From Leucobacter sp. cx-328 (GTDB lineage Bacteria; Actinomycetota; Actinomycetes; Actinomycetales; Microbacteriaceae), in NCBI RefSeq assembly GCF_014530035.1, contig NZ_JACVMX010000004.1, positions 62,001 to 126,000 on the forward strand: 64,000 nt of DNA, in the 5' to 3' direction. Positions within the stretch are counted from its first letter, which is position 1. Every line of letters starts with the position of its first letter. A model generated the notes under the pieces. That model saw nothing but the letters and a program-made list of their open reading frames with translations, made no database searches and was not told where the DNA came from. Below are positions 29,223 to 38,726 of this stretch, one piece after another. Made by a program: the position numbers and the translations under genes.

Positions 29223-29531
29223 TTAGAGCTTGATCTCGATGTTGACATCGGCCGGAAGATCGAGACGCATGAGCGAATCGACGGCCTTGGGCGTGGGATC
29301 GACGATGTCGATCAGACGCTTGTGCGTGCGCTTCTCGAAGTGCTCGCGGCTGTCCTTGTACTTGTGAGGCGAACGGATAACAGCGATCACGTTCTTCTCA
29401 GTGGGGAGCGGCACGGGGCCGATAACAGTTGCGCCTGCACGGGTGACCGTATCAACGATCTTCCGAGCGGAGCTGTCGATGACCTCGTGGTCATACGACT
29501 TCAGTCGAATGCGGATCTTTTGTCCCGCCAT
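29223..29531 (-). CDS. rpsJ: 30S ribosomal protein S10
   Basis: S10 is both a ribosomal protein and a NusG/NusB partner in antitermination. The 102-residue protein starts [19 protein letters not shown] and has [20 protein letters not shown] and [11 protein letters not shown]. It heads the S10 cluster and is preceded by a 387-base non-coding leader. In most actinobacteria tuf lies next upstream; here two polysaccharide genes intervene. Confidence 0.98.
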   Translation of the reverse strand: MAGQKIRIRLKSYDHEVIDSSARKIVDTVTRAGATVIGPVPLPTEKNVIAVIRSPHKYKDSREHFEKRTHKRLIDIVDPTPKAVDSLMRLDLPADVNIEIKL

Positions 29532-29918
29532 GTGACTCTCTACTTTCTACTTGCGTCGTACTCAGGGCAAGCCCTAAGCATTGGACGTCTTGCGTACCAG
29601 CGCCCTGGCAATACGGCGTCTTTCAACGCTGTGCGTGCTGGGTCTCTGTTCACCTGTCAAAACCACACTCAACATGTGGCCTCGCAACGCACCGCTCTCA
29701 CCAAAGTGATGACGGGCCTTACAAGTCTTGTTCGCTCCCTACGGCGCTTCGCCTCAATTAGTTGAGGTGCCTACACACAGCCAGGCAGTGATTCTTGAAT
29801 AACCAAGAAGTACTGAACCTGTATATTCTCGCACGCCGCACGCAATGAATGCAACCCGGGCGTGTCGTGTGTCGCAAGCCTTCAGGAGATCCTCAGGATC
29901 CGCGCCACCATGCGCTTG
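29532..29918 (-). promoter_or_regulatory. Long leader of the S10 operon
   Basis: This 387-base gap holds no gene. It should carry the S10 promoter and an untranslated leader. Small hairpins are visible, for example CCTCAA-TTAG-TTGAGG (29752-29767). A TATACA-like -10 lies near 29818-29824 on the minus strand but no well-spaced -35. A leader of about 290 bases suggests ribosomal-protein feedback control, though the known E. coli L4 leader is not recognisable. Confidence 0.4.
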
Positions 29919-30983
29919 TCAGCGCGCAGGGAGCAGTTTGGGAAGGGCGAGATATACACCCAAAACAGCGATGCCAGCGATGAGCAGAAGCGCTGTGCCA
30001 AGGAGGCCGGTAAAGCACGAAATCAGGCCGAGGCCTGCGGCTACCAGCGAGCACAGTGCAGCGATACCGGATGCCTGCGCGTGCGTGTAGCCAAGCTGCT
30101 GAATCCGCTGGTAAACGTGCTCCTTGTGGGGTTCATCCCACTTTTTGCCAGCCCGCACCCGCTTCACGAGCGTGACGCCAACATCCCCAAAGCAGATAAT
30201 CATCGGACCGATGGTCGCGAGTAACGGAACCCCAGCAAGCAACGCAGCAAAGCTCGTCACTGCAGTGGCGCCACCAAGCAGGTAGCTCCCGACGTCACCG
30301 AGAAACGCACCGGTCTTACTGAAGTTCCATGGCAAGAATCCCGCATAACCAGCGGCAAGCACACCACCACTCACGGTGAGCCACCACTCACCTACAATCG
30401 CGCCTGCCGCCGCAAATGCGAGACCGGCAATCACCCCGTGGAACCCGCTTATGCCGTTGAGCCCATCAACAAAGTTCGCGACGTTGATGTAACTCGAAAT
30501 AAAGAGCACTGCATAGATGACCAGAATTACGAGCGTCACCATTGACACGTCAGTTACAGGCATTCCTGCCACCCAGGTGAAGGCCACTCCCCCGGAGCGT
30601 TCTGCGGAGGTGACCAATGCAATCGCTGAGCCAGCAGCGATCGCAAGCAAGACCGCGCTGCGCACGGGAACACTCAGGCCCTTCAGGTCCTCCCGAAGGC
30701 CGAGCAGACCACTCAACACCGCGCCAAGGCCGATGACGAGAAGTGAATACCAGCCTGGGTGATCCGCGCCCTGCGAAATCAGCCCAACCCCATACCCGGC
30801 TGCCATCGCAATGAGCACCGCAAGGCCGAGCCCACGCAAGACCGGTCGGACGTGCGAAGAACGCGCGTTCGGAACGTCCATGATTCCAAGCTTCATGAGC
30901 ATTGGTTTCACCGCGAAGGGCAACAGGAGCGAGAGGACGAGCGTGGTGGCTGCTGCGATGGCGGCGGATCCGGCGAAGGTCAT
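29919..30983 (-). CDS. Polyprenyl-phosphate sugar-1-phosphate transferase (WecA/TagO/WbpL-like)
   Basis: This 354-residue membrane protein transfers a sugar-1-phosphate (probably GlcNAc- or a related sugar-1-P) to undecaprenyl phosphate, starting synthesis of a surface glycan. About ten membrane helices are visible. Family motifs are DVPNARSSHVRPVLRGLG, NVANFVDGLNGISG (catalytic Asp), GFLPWNF, FLGDVGSYLLG, and the cytosolic EPHKEHVYQRIQQLG. The start overlaps the upstream dehydratase by four bases, so the pair works together. The exact sugar is unknown; a role in wall glycopolymer or capsule synthesis is inferred. Confidence 0.9.
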   Translation of the reverse strand: MTFAGSAAIAAATTLVLSLLLPFAVKPMLMKLGIMDVPNARSSHVRPVLRGLGLAVLIAMAAGYGVGLISQGADHPGWYSLLVIGLGAVLSGLLGLREDLKGLSVPVRSAVLLAIAAGSAIALVTSAERSGGVAFTWVAGMPVTDVSMVTLVILVIYAVLFISSYINVANFVDGLNGISGFHGVIAGLAFAAAGAIVGEWWLTVSGGVLAAGYAGFLPWNFSKTGAFLGDVGSYLLGGATAVTSFAALLAGVPLLATIGPMIICFGDVGVTLVKRVRAGKKWDEPHKEHVYQRIQQLGYTHAQASGIAALCSLVAAGLGLISCFTGLLGTALLLIAGIAVLGVYLALPKLLPAR

Positions 30984-32779
30984 TGCACTCGTTCTTCTGC
31001 GGCCGAGGTCAACGACATGCGTGCCACCCAGCCTTCATGATCAAGGTTCATGGGGTCGAGCACACCAACGTGGGCATGCGAAATCTTGGGATGGAATGGG
31101 CGTGAGTCCCCCTCACCATCTGCAACAAGGATCTCATGCATCTTTTCCCCATGGCGAAGCCCAGTGAATACGATCTCGACCTGCTTGCCCGACTGCGCAA
31201 TCATGCGCTTCGCAACATCGAGAATGCTGACGGGTTCGCCCATGTCAAGAATGAGGACTTCACCTGGACGGCCAATACCGCCAGCCTGCAGCACGAGCTG
31301 CGAGGCCTCGGGAATGGTCATGAAGAAACGAGTGACCTCCGGGTGCGTGACGGTGAGCGGCCCACCAGCTTCAATGAGCTTGCGGAACGTTGGCAACATC
31401 GAACCCCGACTACCGAGCACGTTGCCAAAGCGGACAGACAGGTAACGCTTGCCGGTTTCCTGTGCCATCCAGCCAGTCAGCTTCTCAGCCACGCGCTTCG
31501 AATGTCCAAGCACGCTTGTCGGGTTCGCTGCCTTGTCGGTCGAGATATTCACGAAAGTACCGACGTCAGCAGCCTGCGCCGCGCGGAGCACGTTCAGTGT
31601 GCCGAGCACGTTTGTCTTCCAAGCCTCATCTGGATACTGCTCAAGCATCGGGAGGTGCTTGAGCGCAGCAGCATGAAACACGACATCTGGCTTGCGCTCG
31701 AGCATGATCGCCGTGAGAGCTTCCGCATCGCGAATATCTGCAAGTACTACATCATTCGTGTCGAGCAGGCCATGCCCGCTGATGGAGAGCTGCGCCTCCT
31801 GCAGTGCAGTCTCATCTCGGTCGAGCATGATGAGCTCGCCGGGAGCGAAGGCAACCAGCTGACGGCAAATTTCCGAACCGATTGAACCGCCGGCCCCCGT
31901 TACGAGAACCCGCTTTCCCTGGATGTACTTCGCAATTGGCGAAGCATTCAGGCGTACCGGGTGACGACCGATGAGGTCTTCAATGGAGAGTTCACGCACG
32001 TTTGAAATTGAAGCAGAGTTGTTCAAGATCTGATCAAGCGGCGGAAGCACAAGCACATTCAGGCCGTAGCGATCAGCTGCGTCGTCTACGCGACGGAGCA
32101 TCGCAGCATCTGCATCACCGATGCAGACCATAAGCGTCGTCGCTCCCGTCTGCTTCACGGCCTTACCGAGTTCGTCTAGTGTCGCTAGGACCCCAACGCC
32201 TCGCACAACCTGATGCCGCTTTGTCGGGTCATCATCAACGAAGCCGACGGGAAGGTATGAGGCTTTCGCATCGGTCAGCAAGCGCTTTGCAGTCTGGACA
32301 CCGAGGTAGCCGGCACCATACAAGAGCACCTTCTCCGCGCGTGCGCCTGGCTTCAGGCTTCGTTCAGCGTGCAGACGAACGAAGTATCGGCTCACGCCCA
32401 TAATGCTGAACGTGATCGGGGCTGCAATGATCACAGTACTGCGCGGGATCCCGTTGCCGTAGCCCACCCAATACCCGAATGTCCAAGAGACAACCATCAC
32501 CGCGGTCACGCAGAAGACGAGCGCGCGCACCTCATCAAAGCTGCCGACCTCATAGCGATTTCGGTACAACCAGAACGCCCAACCACCGATGAGCTGCAGC
32601 AAGACAGCCACAGCAATCAGCGCGCTTGTCCAACCCCAGTGGATACGTTCGAACTGAAAATCAAATCGGAGCACGAGGGCAGCAATGATTGCAATTGCCC
32701 AGGCGAGTGCATCACACAGGAACAACACTCCATACGTCCGAAGAAAATGTGTCATACGACCGGTTGGCGTTTCGCGCAC
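30980..32779 (-). CDS. Membrane-bound nucleotide-sugar 4,6-dehydratase (WbpM/CapD-like)
   Basis: The family converts UDP-GlcNAc to a 4-keto-6-deoxy sugar for glycan synthesis. The ~599-residue protein has four N-terminal membrane helices, a first Rossmann domain (VLLYGAGYLGVQTAKRLL), then the catalytic SDR domain with VLVTGAGGSIGSEICRQL, LKHLPMLEQYP and NISTDKAANPTSVLGHSKR. The position four residues before the catalytic Lys is Leu, where FlaA1/WbpM have Met and PseB has Tyr. GTG 32779 is preferred because AAAGGG lies six bases upstream; GTG 32785 and ATG 32755 are alternatives. Confidence 0.9.
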   Translation of the reverse strand: MRETPTGRMTHFLRTYGVLFLCDALAWAIAIIAALVLRFDFQFERIHWGWTSALIAVAVLLQLIGGWAFWLYRNRYEVGSFDEVRALVFCVTAVMVVSWTFGYWVGYGNGIPRSTVIIAAPITFSIMGVSRYFVRLHAERSLKPGARAEKVLLYGAGYLGVQTAKRLLTDAKASYLPVGFVDDDPTKRHQVVRGVGVLATLDELGKAVKQTGATTLMVCIGDADAAMLRRVDDAADRYGLNVLVLPPLDQILNNSASISNVRELSIEDLIGRHPVRLNASPIAKYIQGKRVLVTGAGGSIGSEICRQLVAFAPGELIMLDRDETALQEAQLSISGHGLLDTNDVVLADIRDAEALTAIMLERKPDVVFHAAALKHLPMLEQYPDEAWKTNVLGTLNVLRAAQAADVGTFVNISTDKAANPTSVLGHSKRVAEKLTGWMAQETGKRYLSVRFGNVLGSRGSMLPTFRKLIEAGGPLTVTHPEVTRFFMTIPEASQLVLQAGGIGRPGEVLILDMGEPVSILDVAKRMIAQSGKQVEIVFTGLRHGEKMHEILVADGEGDSRPFHPKISHAHVGVLDPMNLDHEGWVARMSLTSAAEERVQ

Positions 32780-32845
32780 ACGCACCCCTTTTCGATTCGA
32801 CAGTTAGGCCGATGCCTATTCATCAACTCTACCGCTCAGACAAAG

Positions 32846-32881
32846 CAAAACCCCCGAGAGGCGAGCCTCTCGGGGGTTTTG
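32846..32881 (-). terminator. Intrinsic terminator after tuf
   Basis: CAAAACCCCCGAGAGG and CCTCTCGGGGGTTTTG form a perfect 16-bp stem around a CGAG loop. On the minus strand the stem ends in TTTT and is followed by GCTTTGT, so it stops tuf transcription 19 bases after the stop codon. Confidence 0.9.
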
Positions 32882-32900
32882 TCAATCAGTCAGAGTGAAA

Positions 32901-34094
32901 TTACTCGACGATCTTGGTGACGGTGCCTGCACCAACGGTGCGGCCACCCTCACGGATAGCGAAGCCGAGGCCCTCTTCCATAGCGATGGGCTGGATCAGC
33001 TCAACAACCATGTCAGTGGTATCGCCGGGCATAACCATCGGCTTGTCCTCGGGAAGGGTGATAACACCGGTCACGTCAGTCGTACGGAAGTAGAACTGGG
33101 GACGGTAGTTCGTCTCGAACGGGTTGTGACGGCCGCCCTCATCCTTCTTGAGGATGTAAGCGGTGCCCTCGAACTTGGTGTGAGGGGTGATCGAACCGGG
33201 TGCAACAACAACCTGGCCGCGCTCAACGTCTTCACGCTTGGTGCCGCGGAGGAGGAGGCCACAGTTCTCGCCAGCCCAAGCCTCGTCGAGCTGCTTGTGG
33301 AACATCTCGATACCGGTAACGGTGGTCTTCTGCGTGGGACGCAGGCCAACGATCTCGACCTCAGAGTTGATCTTCAGGGTGCCACGCTCTGCACGGCCGG
33401 TAACGACGGTGCCACGACCGGTGATCGTGAAGACGTCCTCGACGGGCATAAGGAACGGCTTGTCCTTGTCACGTACGGGGTCGGGGATGTTCTCGTCGAC
33501 AGCTTCCATGAGCTCAACGATCGAGTTAGCCCACTTCTCGTCACCCTGGAGTGCCTGGTAGCCCGAAACGCGGACGACGGGGACGTCGTCTCCGGGGTAA
33601 CCCTGCTTCGAGAGCTCCTCACGGACCTCCATCTCGACGAGCTCAAGCATCTCTTCGTCCTCAACCTGGTCGCACTTGTTCAGTGCAACGAGGAGGTAAG
33701 GAACGCCGACCTGCTTTGCAAGGAGGATGTGCTCCTTGGTCTGAGCCATCATGCCGTCAGTAGCAGCAACCACGAGGATCGCGCCGTCCATCTGAGCAGC
33801 ACCGGTGATCATGTTCTTGATGTAGTCGGCGTGGCCGGGTGCATCAACGTGAGCGTAGTGACGCTTCGGGGTCTCGTACTCAACGTGCGAGATGTTGATG
33901 GTGATGCCGCGCTGGCGCTCCTCGGGAGCCGAGTCGATCGTTGCGAAGTCGCGCTGAACGTTGGTCTCCGAAGGGAACTTGTCAGCAAGGGTCTTCGAGA
34001 TCGCAGCGGTAAGAGTGGTCTTACCGTGGTCAACGTGACCGATGGTTCCGATGTTAACGTGCGGCTTGGTCCGCTCGAACTTGGCCTTCGCCAC
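32901..34094 (-). CDS. tuf: Elongation factor Tu
   Basis: EF-Tu delivers aminoacyl-tRNA to the ribosome. The 397-residue protein starts at GTG 34094 ([20 protein letters not shown]). A GAGGAGG at 34101-34107 with a six-base spacer supports this over the longer reading. G-domain motifs are [17 protein letters not shown] and NKCDQ, followed by beta-barrel domains with [15 protein letters not shown] strong intrinsic terminator follows. Confidence 0.98.
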   Translation of the reverse strand: MAKAKFERTKPHVNIGTIGHVDHGKTTLTAAISKTLADKFPSETNVQRDFATIDSAPEERQRGITINISHVEYETPKRHYAHVDAPGHADYIKNMITGAAQMDGAILVVAATDGMMAQTKEHILLAKQVGVPYLLVALNKCDQVEDEEMLELVEMEVREELSKQGYPGDDVPVVRVSGYQALQGDEKWANSIVELMEAVDENIPDPVRDKDKPFLMPVEDVFTITGRGTVVTGRAERGTLKINSEVEIVGLRPTQKTTVTGIEMFHKQLDEAWAGENCGLLLRGTKREDVERGQVVVAPGSITPHTKFEGTAYILKKDEGGRHNPFETNYRPQFYFRTTDVTGVITLPEDKPMVMPGDTTDMVVELIQPIAMEEGLGFAIREGGRTVGAGTVTKIVE

Positions 34095-34127
34095 TATGGT
34101 CCTCCTCAGGACGTAGTACACAGAGCT

Positions 34128-34146
34128 CCTCCGACGGTTTCGGAGG
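34128..34146 (-). promoter_or_regulatory. Hairpin in the tuf leader
   Basis: CCTCCGA (34128-34134) pairs with TCGGAGG (34140-34146) around a five-base loop, about 20 bases upstream of the tuf Shine-Dalgarno. The gap 34095-34254 holds no gene. This short hairpin may affect tuf mRNA stability or initiation. Confidence 0.3.
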
Positions 34147-34210
34147 CTCCGGGTACAGGTTTATGTGTTTATGTTACAAGCTCTGGGCGCTCAGCGCGAC
34201 CTGAGCCGTA

Positions 34211-34243
34211 GATCAGGGGCGAGTTTCTTACTCGCCCCTGATC
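34211..34243. terminator. Hairpin between fusA and tuf
   Basis: A perfect 14-bp stem GATCAGGGGCGAGT / ACTCGCCCCTGATC with a five-base loop lies 11 bases after the fusA stop. No T-run follows on the minus strand, so it may be a partial terminator or an mRNA-stabilising structure. Confidence 0.6.
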
Positions 34244-34254
34244 ACAGGCGAGAG

Positions 34255-36375
34255 TTACTCGCCCTTAGCCTTCTGAACGATCTCTTCGGCTACTGCCTTC
34301 GGCACCTCAGCGTAGGAGTCGAAGGTCATCGAGAACACGGCACGACCACTGGTCTTCGACCGGAGGTCACCGATGTACCCGAACATCTCTGAAAGCGGAA
34401 CAAGCGCGCGGATAACCTTCACGCCACTCGCATCTTCCATCGACTGGATCTGGCCACGACGCGAGTTGAGGTCGCCGATAACATCGCCCATGTACTCCTC
34501 AGGAGTACGAACCTCAACTGCCATCATCGGCTCAAGCAGCACGGGCTGAGCCATGCGAGCTGCTTCCTTGAACGCGATCGAGCCAGCAATCTTGAACGCC
34601 ATCTCCGACGAGTCAACGTCGTGGTAAGCGCCGTCAAGCAGGGTTGCCTTGACATTGACAACGGGGAAGCCAGCGAGGATGCCGTACTGCATTGCATCCT
34701 GGATACCAGCGTTGACCGAAGGAATGTACTCGCGGGGAATACGGCCGCCGGTGACCTTGTCTTCGAACTCGTAGATCTTGTCGCTGTTTTCCTCTGCATC
34801 GAGAGGAGCGATAGCGATCTGGACCTTTGCGAACTGACCCGAACCACCGGTCTGCTTCTTGTGAGTGTAGTCGTACTTCTCAACCGTCTTGCGGATGGTC
34901 TCGCGGTACGCAACCTGGGGCTTGCCCACGTTAGCCTCAACCTTGAATTCGCGCTTCATGCGGTCAACAAGAATGTCGAGGTGGAGCTCGCCCATACCCG
35001 CGATAACGGTCTGGCCGGTCTCAGCGTTGAGGCTCACGCGGAACGTGGGGTCCTCTTCGGCAAGCTTCTGGATAGCCGTGCCGAGCTTCTCCTGGTCACC
35101 CTTGGTCTTAGGCTCAATAGCGACCTCGATGACGGGCTCAGGGAAGGTCATCGACTCGAGAACCACCTGGTTTGCGGGATCGCAAAGGGTGTCACCGGTC
35201 GTGGTGTCCTTGAGGCCAATAACCGCGTAGATGTTACCTGCGGTGAGGTTATCTACGGGGTTTTCCTTGTTGGCGTGCATCTGGAAGATCTTGCCGATGC
35301 GCTCCTTCTTGCCCTTGGTCGAGTTCACGACCTGAGCACCGGAGTCAAGCTGGCCCGAGTACACGCGAACGTAGGTCAGACGACCGAAGAACGGGTGAAC
35401 TGCAACCTTGAAGGCGAGAGCCGAGAAGGGCTCGTCTGCCTGAGGCTTACGGGGGATAACGATCGTCTCGTCGCGGGGATCGTGAGCTTCGATAGCACCG
35501 ATGTCGAGCGGGTTGGGGAGGAAGTCCACAACTGCGTCGAGCACGGGCTGGATGCCACGGTTCTTGAACGCCGAGCCACAGTACACGGGGTACAGCTCGT
35601 TGTTCACAACAAGCTTGCGGATGCCGCCCTTGATCTCATCGATGGTGAGGTCTTCGCCACCGAAGAACTTCTCGAGGAGTGCGTCATCAGTCTCTGCGGC
35701 GGTCTCAACGATCTTCAGGCGGTACTCTTCAGCCTTTGCCTGGAGGTCAGCGGGGATCTCGCGAGTCTCGTAGTTTGCACCGAGGGTAACGTCGCCCTTA
35801 GCGTCGCCTTCCCAAACGAATGCCTTCATCGAAAGGAGGTCGACAACGCCAACGAAGTCGCTCTCCGAACCGATGGGGAGCTGCATAACGAGCGGCTTCG
35901 CACCGAGGCGGCTGACGATGGTGTCTACGGTGAAGTAGAAATCAGCGCCCATCTTGTCCATCTTGTTGACGAAGCAGATGCGGGGAACGCCGTACTTGTC
36001 AGCCTGACGCCAAACGGTCTCCGACTGGGGCTCAACGCCCTCCTTACCGTCGAACACTGCAACAGCGCCATCGAGAACGCGGAGCGAACGCTCCACCTCG
36101 ACGGTGAAGTCGACGTGACCCGGGGTGTCAATGATGTTGATCTGGTTCTTGTTCCAGAAGCAGGTAACAGCGGCCGACGTAATCGTGATGCCGCGCTCCT
36201 TCTCCTGCTCCATCCAGTCAGTGGTCGCGCCGCCGTCGTGGGTCTCGCCCAGCTTGTGGTTCACACCCGTGTAGAACAGGATGCGCTCGGTCGTGGTGGT
36301 CTTGCCAGCATCGATGTGAGCCATGATGCCGATGTTGCGGACCTTGTTCAGGTCCGTGAGCACGTCTTGTGCCAC
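34255..36375 (-). CDS. fusA: Elongation factor G
   Basis: EF-G drives translocation. The 706-residue protein starts at GTG 36375 ([20 protein letters not shown]), supported by GGAGGAG a few bases upstream; 28 residues readable further upstream are leader. G-domain motifs are [19 protein letters not shown] and NKMDKMGAD. Domain IV has [15 protein letters not shown] and domain [19 protein letters not shown]. It lies in the str order rpsL-rpsG-fusA-tuf. Confidence 0.98.
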   Translation of the reverse strand: MAQDVLTDLNKVRNIGIMAHIDAGKTTTTERILFYTGVNHKLGETHDGGATTDWMEQEKERGITITSAAVTCFWNKNQINIIDTPGHVDFTVEVERSLRVLDGAVAVFDGKEGVEPQSETVWRQADKYGVPRICFVNKMDKMGADFYFTVDTIVSRLGAKPLVMQLPIGSESDFVGVVDLLSMKAFVWEGDAKGDVTLGANYETREIPADLQAKAEEYRLKIVETAAETDDALLEKFFGGEDLTIDEIKGGIRKLVVNNELYPVYCGSAFKNRGIQPVLDAVVDFLPNPLDIGAIEAHDPRDETIVIPRKPQADEPFSALAFKVAVHPFFGRLTYVRVYSGQLDSGAQVVNSTKGKKERIGKIFQMHANKENPVDNLTAGNIYAVIGLKDTTTGDTLCDPANQVVLESMTFPEPVIEVAIEPKTKGDQEKLGTAIQKLAEEDPTFRVSLNAETGQTVIAGMGELHLDILVDRMKREFKVEANVGKPQVAYRETIRKTVEKYDYTHKKQTGGSGQFAKVQIAIAPLDAEENSDKIYEFEDKVTGGRIPREYIPSVNAGIQDAMQYGILAGFPVVNVKATLLDGAYHDVDSSEMAFKIAGSIAFKEAARMAQPVLLEPMMAVEVRTPEEYMGDVIGDLNSRRGQIQSMEDASGVKVIRALVPLSEMFGYIGDLRSKTSGRAVFSMTFDSYAEVPKAVAEEIVQKAKGE

Positions 36376-36431
36376 AGGGGTCTCCTCCGGGTGGGGATGA
36401 ACGTTCGAAAGTGCGGGAGCGGTTCGCTCCG

Positions 36432-36473
36432 CAGGTGGCGGATCGGGCCGGTGAGGCACCGATCCGCCACCTG
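36432..36473. promoter_or_regulatory. 15-bp hairpin between rpsG and fusA
   Basis: CAGGTGGCGGATCGG (36432-36446) pairs perfectly with CCGATCCGCCACCTG (36459-36473) around a 12-base loop. It lies 15 bases after rpsG and about 57 bases before fusA. It has no T-run, so an attenuator or processing site is more likely than a full terminator. The arms contain the octamer GGCGGATC. Confidence 0.6.
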
Positions 36474-36488
36474 GGTGCTACCTGCTGA

Positions 36489-36959
36489 TTACCAGCGGTA
36501 GTGAGCGAACGCGCGGTTCGACTCAGCCATCTTGTGAGTGTCCTCACGACGCTTTACAGCGGCGCCGAGGCCATTCGATGCGTCGAGGATCTCGTTGGTG
36601 AGACGCTCGGTCATCGTGTTCTCACGACGAGCCTTTGCGTAGCTGGTGAGCCAACGCAGTGCGAGGGTGTTCGCACGGTGCGGCTTTACCTCAACGGGCA
36701 CCTGGTAGGTCGAGCCGCCAACACGACGCGAACGTACCTCAAGGGTGGGACGCACGTTGTCGAGCGCCTTCTTGAGTACGGTCACGGCATCCTGGCCGCT
36801 CTTCTCTGCGACGGTCTCGAGTGCACCGTAAACGATGCGCTCTGCGAGACCCTTCTTGCCGTCAACAAGAATCTTGTTGACGAGCTGGCTTACGATCGGT
36901 GCGCCGTATACCGGATCGGCGACGACGGGACGCTTAGGAGCGGGACCTTTACGAGGCAT
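36489..36959 (-). CDS. rpsG: 30S ribosomal protein S7
   Basis: S7 organises the small-subunit head and in E. coli represses the str operon. The 156-residue protein starts [20 protein letters not shown] and has [24 protein letters not shown] split over its RNA-binding loop, then [21 protein letters not shown]. Its start overlaps the rpsL stop by one base. Confidence 0.98.
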   Translation of the reverse strand: MPRKGPAPKRPVVADPVYGAPIVSQLVNKILVDGKKGLAERIVYGALETVAEKSGQDAVTVLKKALDNVRPTLEVRSRRVGGSTYQVPVEVKPHRANTLALRWLTSYAKARRENTMTERLTNEILDASNGLGAAVKRREDTHKMAESNRAFAHYRW

Positions 36960-37330
36960 TACTTCACCTTCTTTGCACCGTAGCGGCTACGAGCCTGCTG
37001 GCGATCCTTGACCGCCTGCGTGTCGAGCGCGCCGCGCACGATCTTGTAACGAACACCGGGGAGGTCCTTAACACGACCACCGCGAACGAGCACCATCGAG
37101 TGCTCCTGGAGGTTGTGGCCCTCACCGGGGATGTACGCAGTTACCTCGGTACCGTTCGAAAGCTTCACACGAGCGACCTTACGCATCGCCGAGTTCGGCT
37201 TCTTAGGGGTGGTGGTGTACACACGGGTGCACACGCCGCGCTGCTGAGGGTTCGCCTTCAGAGCGGGCGCCTTGGTCTTCGAGACCTTCGGCGTCCGGCC
37301 CTTGCGAACCAGCTGCTGAATAGTAGGCAC
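36959..37330 (-). CDS. rpsL: 30S ribosomal protein S12
   Basis: S12 is at the decoding centre. The 123-residue protein starts [20 protein letters not shown]. The loops that give streptomycin resistance when mutated look wild type: [14 protein letters not shown] (the Lys43 region) and [13 protein letters not shown] (the Lys88 region). It heads the rpsL-rpsG-fusA group. Confidence 0.98.
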   Translation of the reverse strand: MPTIQQLVRKGRTPKVSKTKAPALKANPQQRGVCTRVYTTTPKKPNSAMRKVARVKLSNGTEVTAYIPGEGHNLQEHSMVLVRGGRVKDLPGVRYKIVRGALDTQAVKDRQQARSRYGAKKVK

Positions 37331-37606
37331 TGATTCTCCTAGTTAGTCCTGCACGGTGACAGGAATGCTTCACATGGTTGAGCATGCGTACTTGCTTGCA
37401 CAAGCACTGAGCTGCTGCCCCTCCTGGCCCACAAAAGTGGATCATAAGAGGCTGAGTGCAGCTATGCCGTGGGGGTTTCATCTCGGACGAGATGAGGGAC
37501 CCACAGTGTGCGCCACCCTCGTCCGCATGCGAGCATGCGAATAACGGCGGTACACACCTCGTTCCACTTTACGGGCGATTGGTCAGATTCGCAAGATTCC
37601 GCGGCG
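37331..37606 (-). promoter_or_regulatory. Leader and promoter region of the rpsL operon
   Basis: This 276-base gap holds no gene. On the minus strand TATGAT (37441-37446) is a good -10, giving a leader of about 100 bases; no matching -35 was found. About 35 bp upstream of it lies a palindrome TCATCTCG-GA-CGAGATGA (37478-37495), flanked by GTGGG/CCCAC, which looks like a regulator-binding site. Confidence 0.45.
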
Positions 37607-38245
37607 TTAGGCGGGCGGTTCTAGGTGCTTTGCCAGCTCTTCGAGCAGCGCCTCAACCTGCGGCTCAACAAACCTCGCGATTGCGCCCCGAACATCGGGT
37701 CGGTGTGTCACGAGCGCGGCGCAAACTGCGTTGCCGGTATCGACGGCGACGCGATCCGCAACGACCAGCTCCTGCCGCAGCGCGTCGCGCTCTTCGCGAG
37801 TCATTGGGGGCCGCGGAAGCGCTACGCTCCCCCGGTCTTGCTCAGCGAGTTCTCCCATGGTGAAGAGGAATGGCTGGCCGTCATCTCCGGGCTCCGGGTC
37901 AGGATCGACGCCATCAAACTCTGGGTCAAGCCCAGCGAGCGGATCGTAACGCGGAGCTGACCATTCTTCAGCACCCTGAAGCTCGGCATACAGCGCCGGC
38001 AATGCCGCCTCGGTAAACTCATCGACACGACGATCAATGATCTTCTGCATACGCGCGACGAGTGCGTGCGTCACCTGGTGGGGCGTGGAATCGGGAATGC
38101 CCGCTGCCGTAATCAGCGGGGAGCCAATGCACCGTCGGCAAATGCGCGCGCGACCCTTGTGTACCGGCGGGGCCCATTTCGGGACCCAGCGGAGCCAGGC
38201 GGCGATGGCATCAGTGACATCTTGCTCAACGGTGCGGGAATTCAT
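37607..38245 (-). CDS. Uncharacterised protein with a CxxC motif
   Basis: I do not recognise this 212-residue protein. It starts at ATG 38245, overlapping the stop of the upstream membrane-protein gene by four bases; the much longer reading upstream overlaps that gene and is rejected. A Cys pair, C36-x2-C39 in RARICRRCIGSP, suggests a small metal or redox site. The middle is acidic (DPEFDGVDPDPEPGDDG), and the C-terminus is predicted helical (VEALLEELAKHLEP). No signal peptide or membrane helix is evident. It ends a three-gene unit with two membrane proteins. Confidence 0.75.
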   Translation of the reverse strand: MNSRTVEQDVTDAIAAWLRWVPKWAPPVHKGRARICRRCIGSPLITAAGIPDSTPHQVTHALVARMQKIIDRRVDEFTEAALPALYAELQGAEEWSAPRYDPLAGLDPEFDGVDPDPEPGDDGQPFLFTMGELAEQDRGSVALPRPPMTREERDALRQELVVADRVAVDTGNAVCAALVTHRPDVRGAIARFVEPQVEALLEELAKHLEPPA

Positions 38246-38724
38246 TCTGCCCGCTCGTCTCGTTCCCACGGCCAACGAGGCGGTGGCAACTCGGTGTAGA
38301 CCCTGCGCACGAGCACAGCCCAGAACGCAAGGCATGACACGAACCAGATGGGCACGAGCACCCATGCGTAAACGCTGAGCCAGGTCTCCTCGATCTGCAG
38401 CCTGCCTAGTGTGCCCCCGAGGCACCACACAAGATACGCGAGCAGCGACCCAACGAACATCGTCGTCCATGCAGGCGTCACTCGCCCTCGCAATAGCGCG
38501 AGCGCCTGTTGCCACATTGCTGCAGCGAGCACCACGAGCGCAATTGCGACAAGCACGGGTGCGAGCCACCGCGGCACGCTTTCCGTCTGCACCGGGGATG
38601 CGGATCCGAGCAAGCTCGTGAACCCCCACACCGCGACGAGCAGCGCCACGGCGACAACCAAACACGCGGCAATGAGCCCGCGGACGTATCCACGGGTCAC
38701 GCCGCGTCTTGGTTGAGGTGCCAT
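38242..38724 (-). CDS. Small multi-pass membrane protein
   Basis: I do not recognise a named family. The 160-residue protein (MAPQPRRGVTRGYV...) has four likely membrane helices: GLIAACLVVAVALLVAVWG, LAPVLVAIALVVLAAAM, TTMFVGSLLAYLVWCL and VLVPIWFVSCLAFWAVLV. The basic N-terminus suggests an N-in topology. ATG 38724 is chosen; GTG 38727, overlapping the upstream stop, is an alternative. It overlaps the next gene by four bases, so it is translationally coupled to the CxxC protein. Confidence 0.75.
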   Translation of the reverse strand: MAPQPRRGVTRGYVRGLIAACLVVAVALLVAVWGFTSLLGSASPVQTESVPRWLAPVLVAIALVVLAAAMWQQALALLRGRVTPAWTTMFVGSLLAYLVWCLGGTLGRLQIEETWLSVYAWVLVPIWFVSCLAFWAVLVRRVYTELPPPRWPWERDERAE

Positions 38725-38726
38725 CA

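Noticed and set aside
34621-36501. 626-residue open frame opposite fusA
   Set aside because: Antisense shadow of EF-G.
36959-37330. Streptomycin-resistance change in S12
   Set aside because: Both resistance loops (around Lys43 and Lys88) look wild type.
37400-37480. Palindrome 37478-37495 as an intrinsic terminator for the CxxC gene
   Set aside because: No T-run follows on the minus strand and it is over 110 bases from the stop codon; an operator fits better.
38246-38665. N-terminal extension of the CxxC protein to 352 residues
   Set aside because: It overlaps the four-helix membrane gene almost entirely; the ATGA overlap at 38242-38245 marks the real start.
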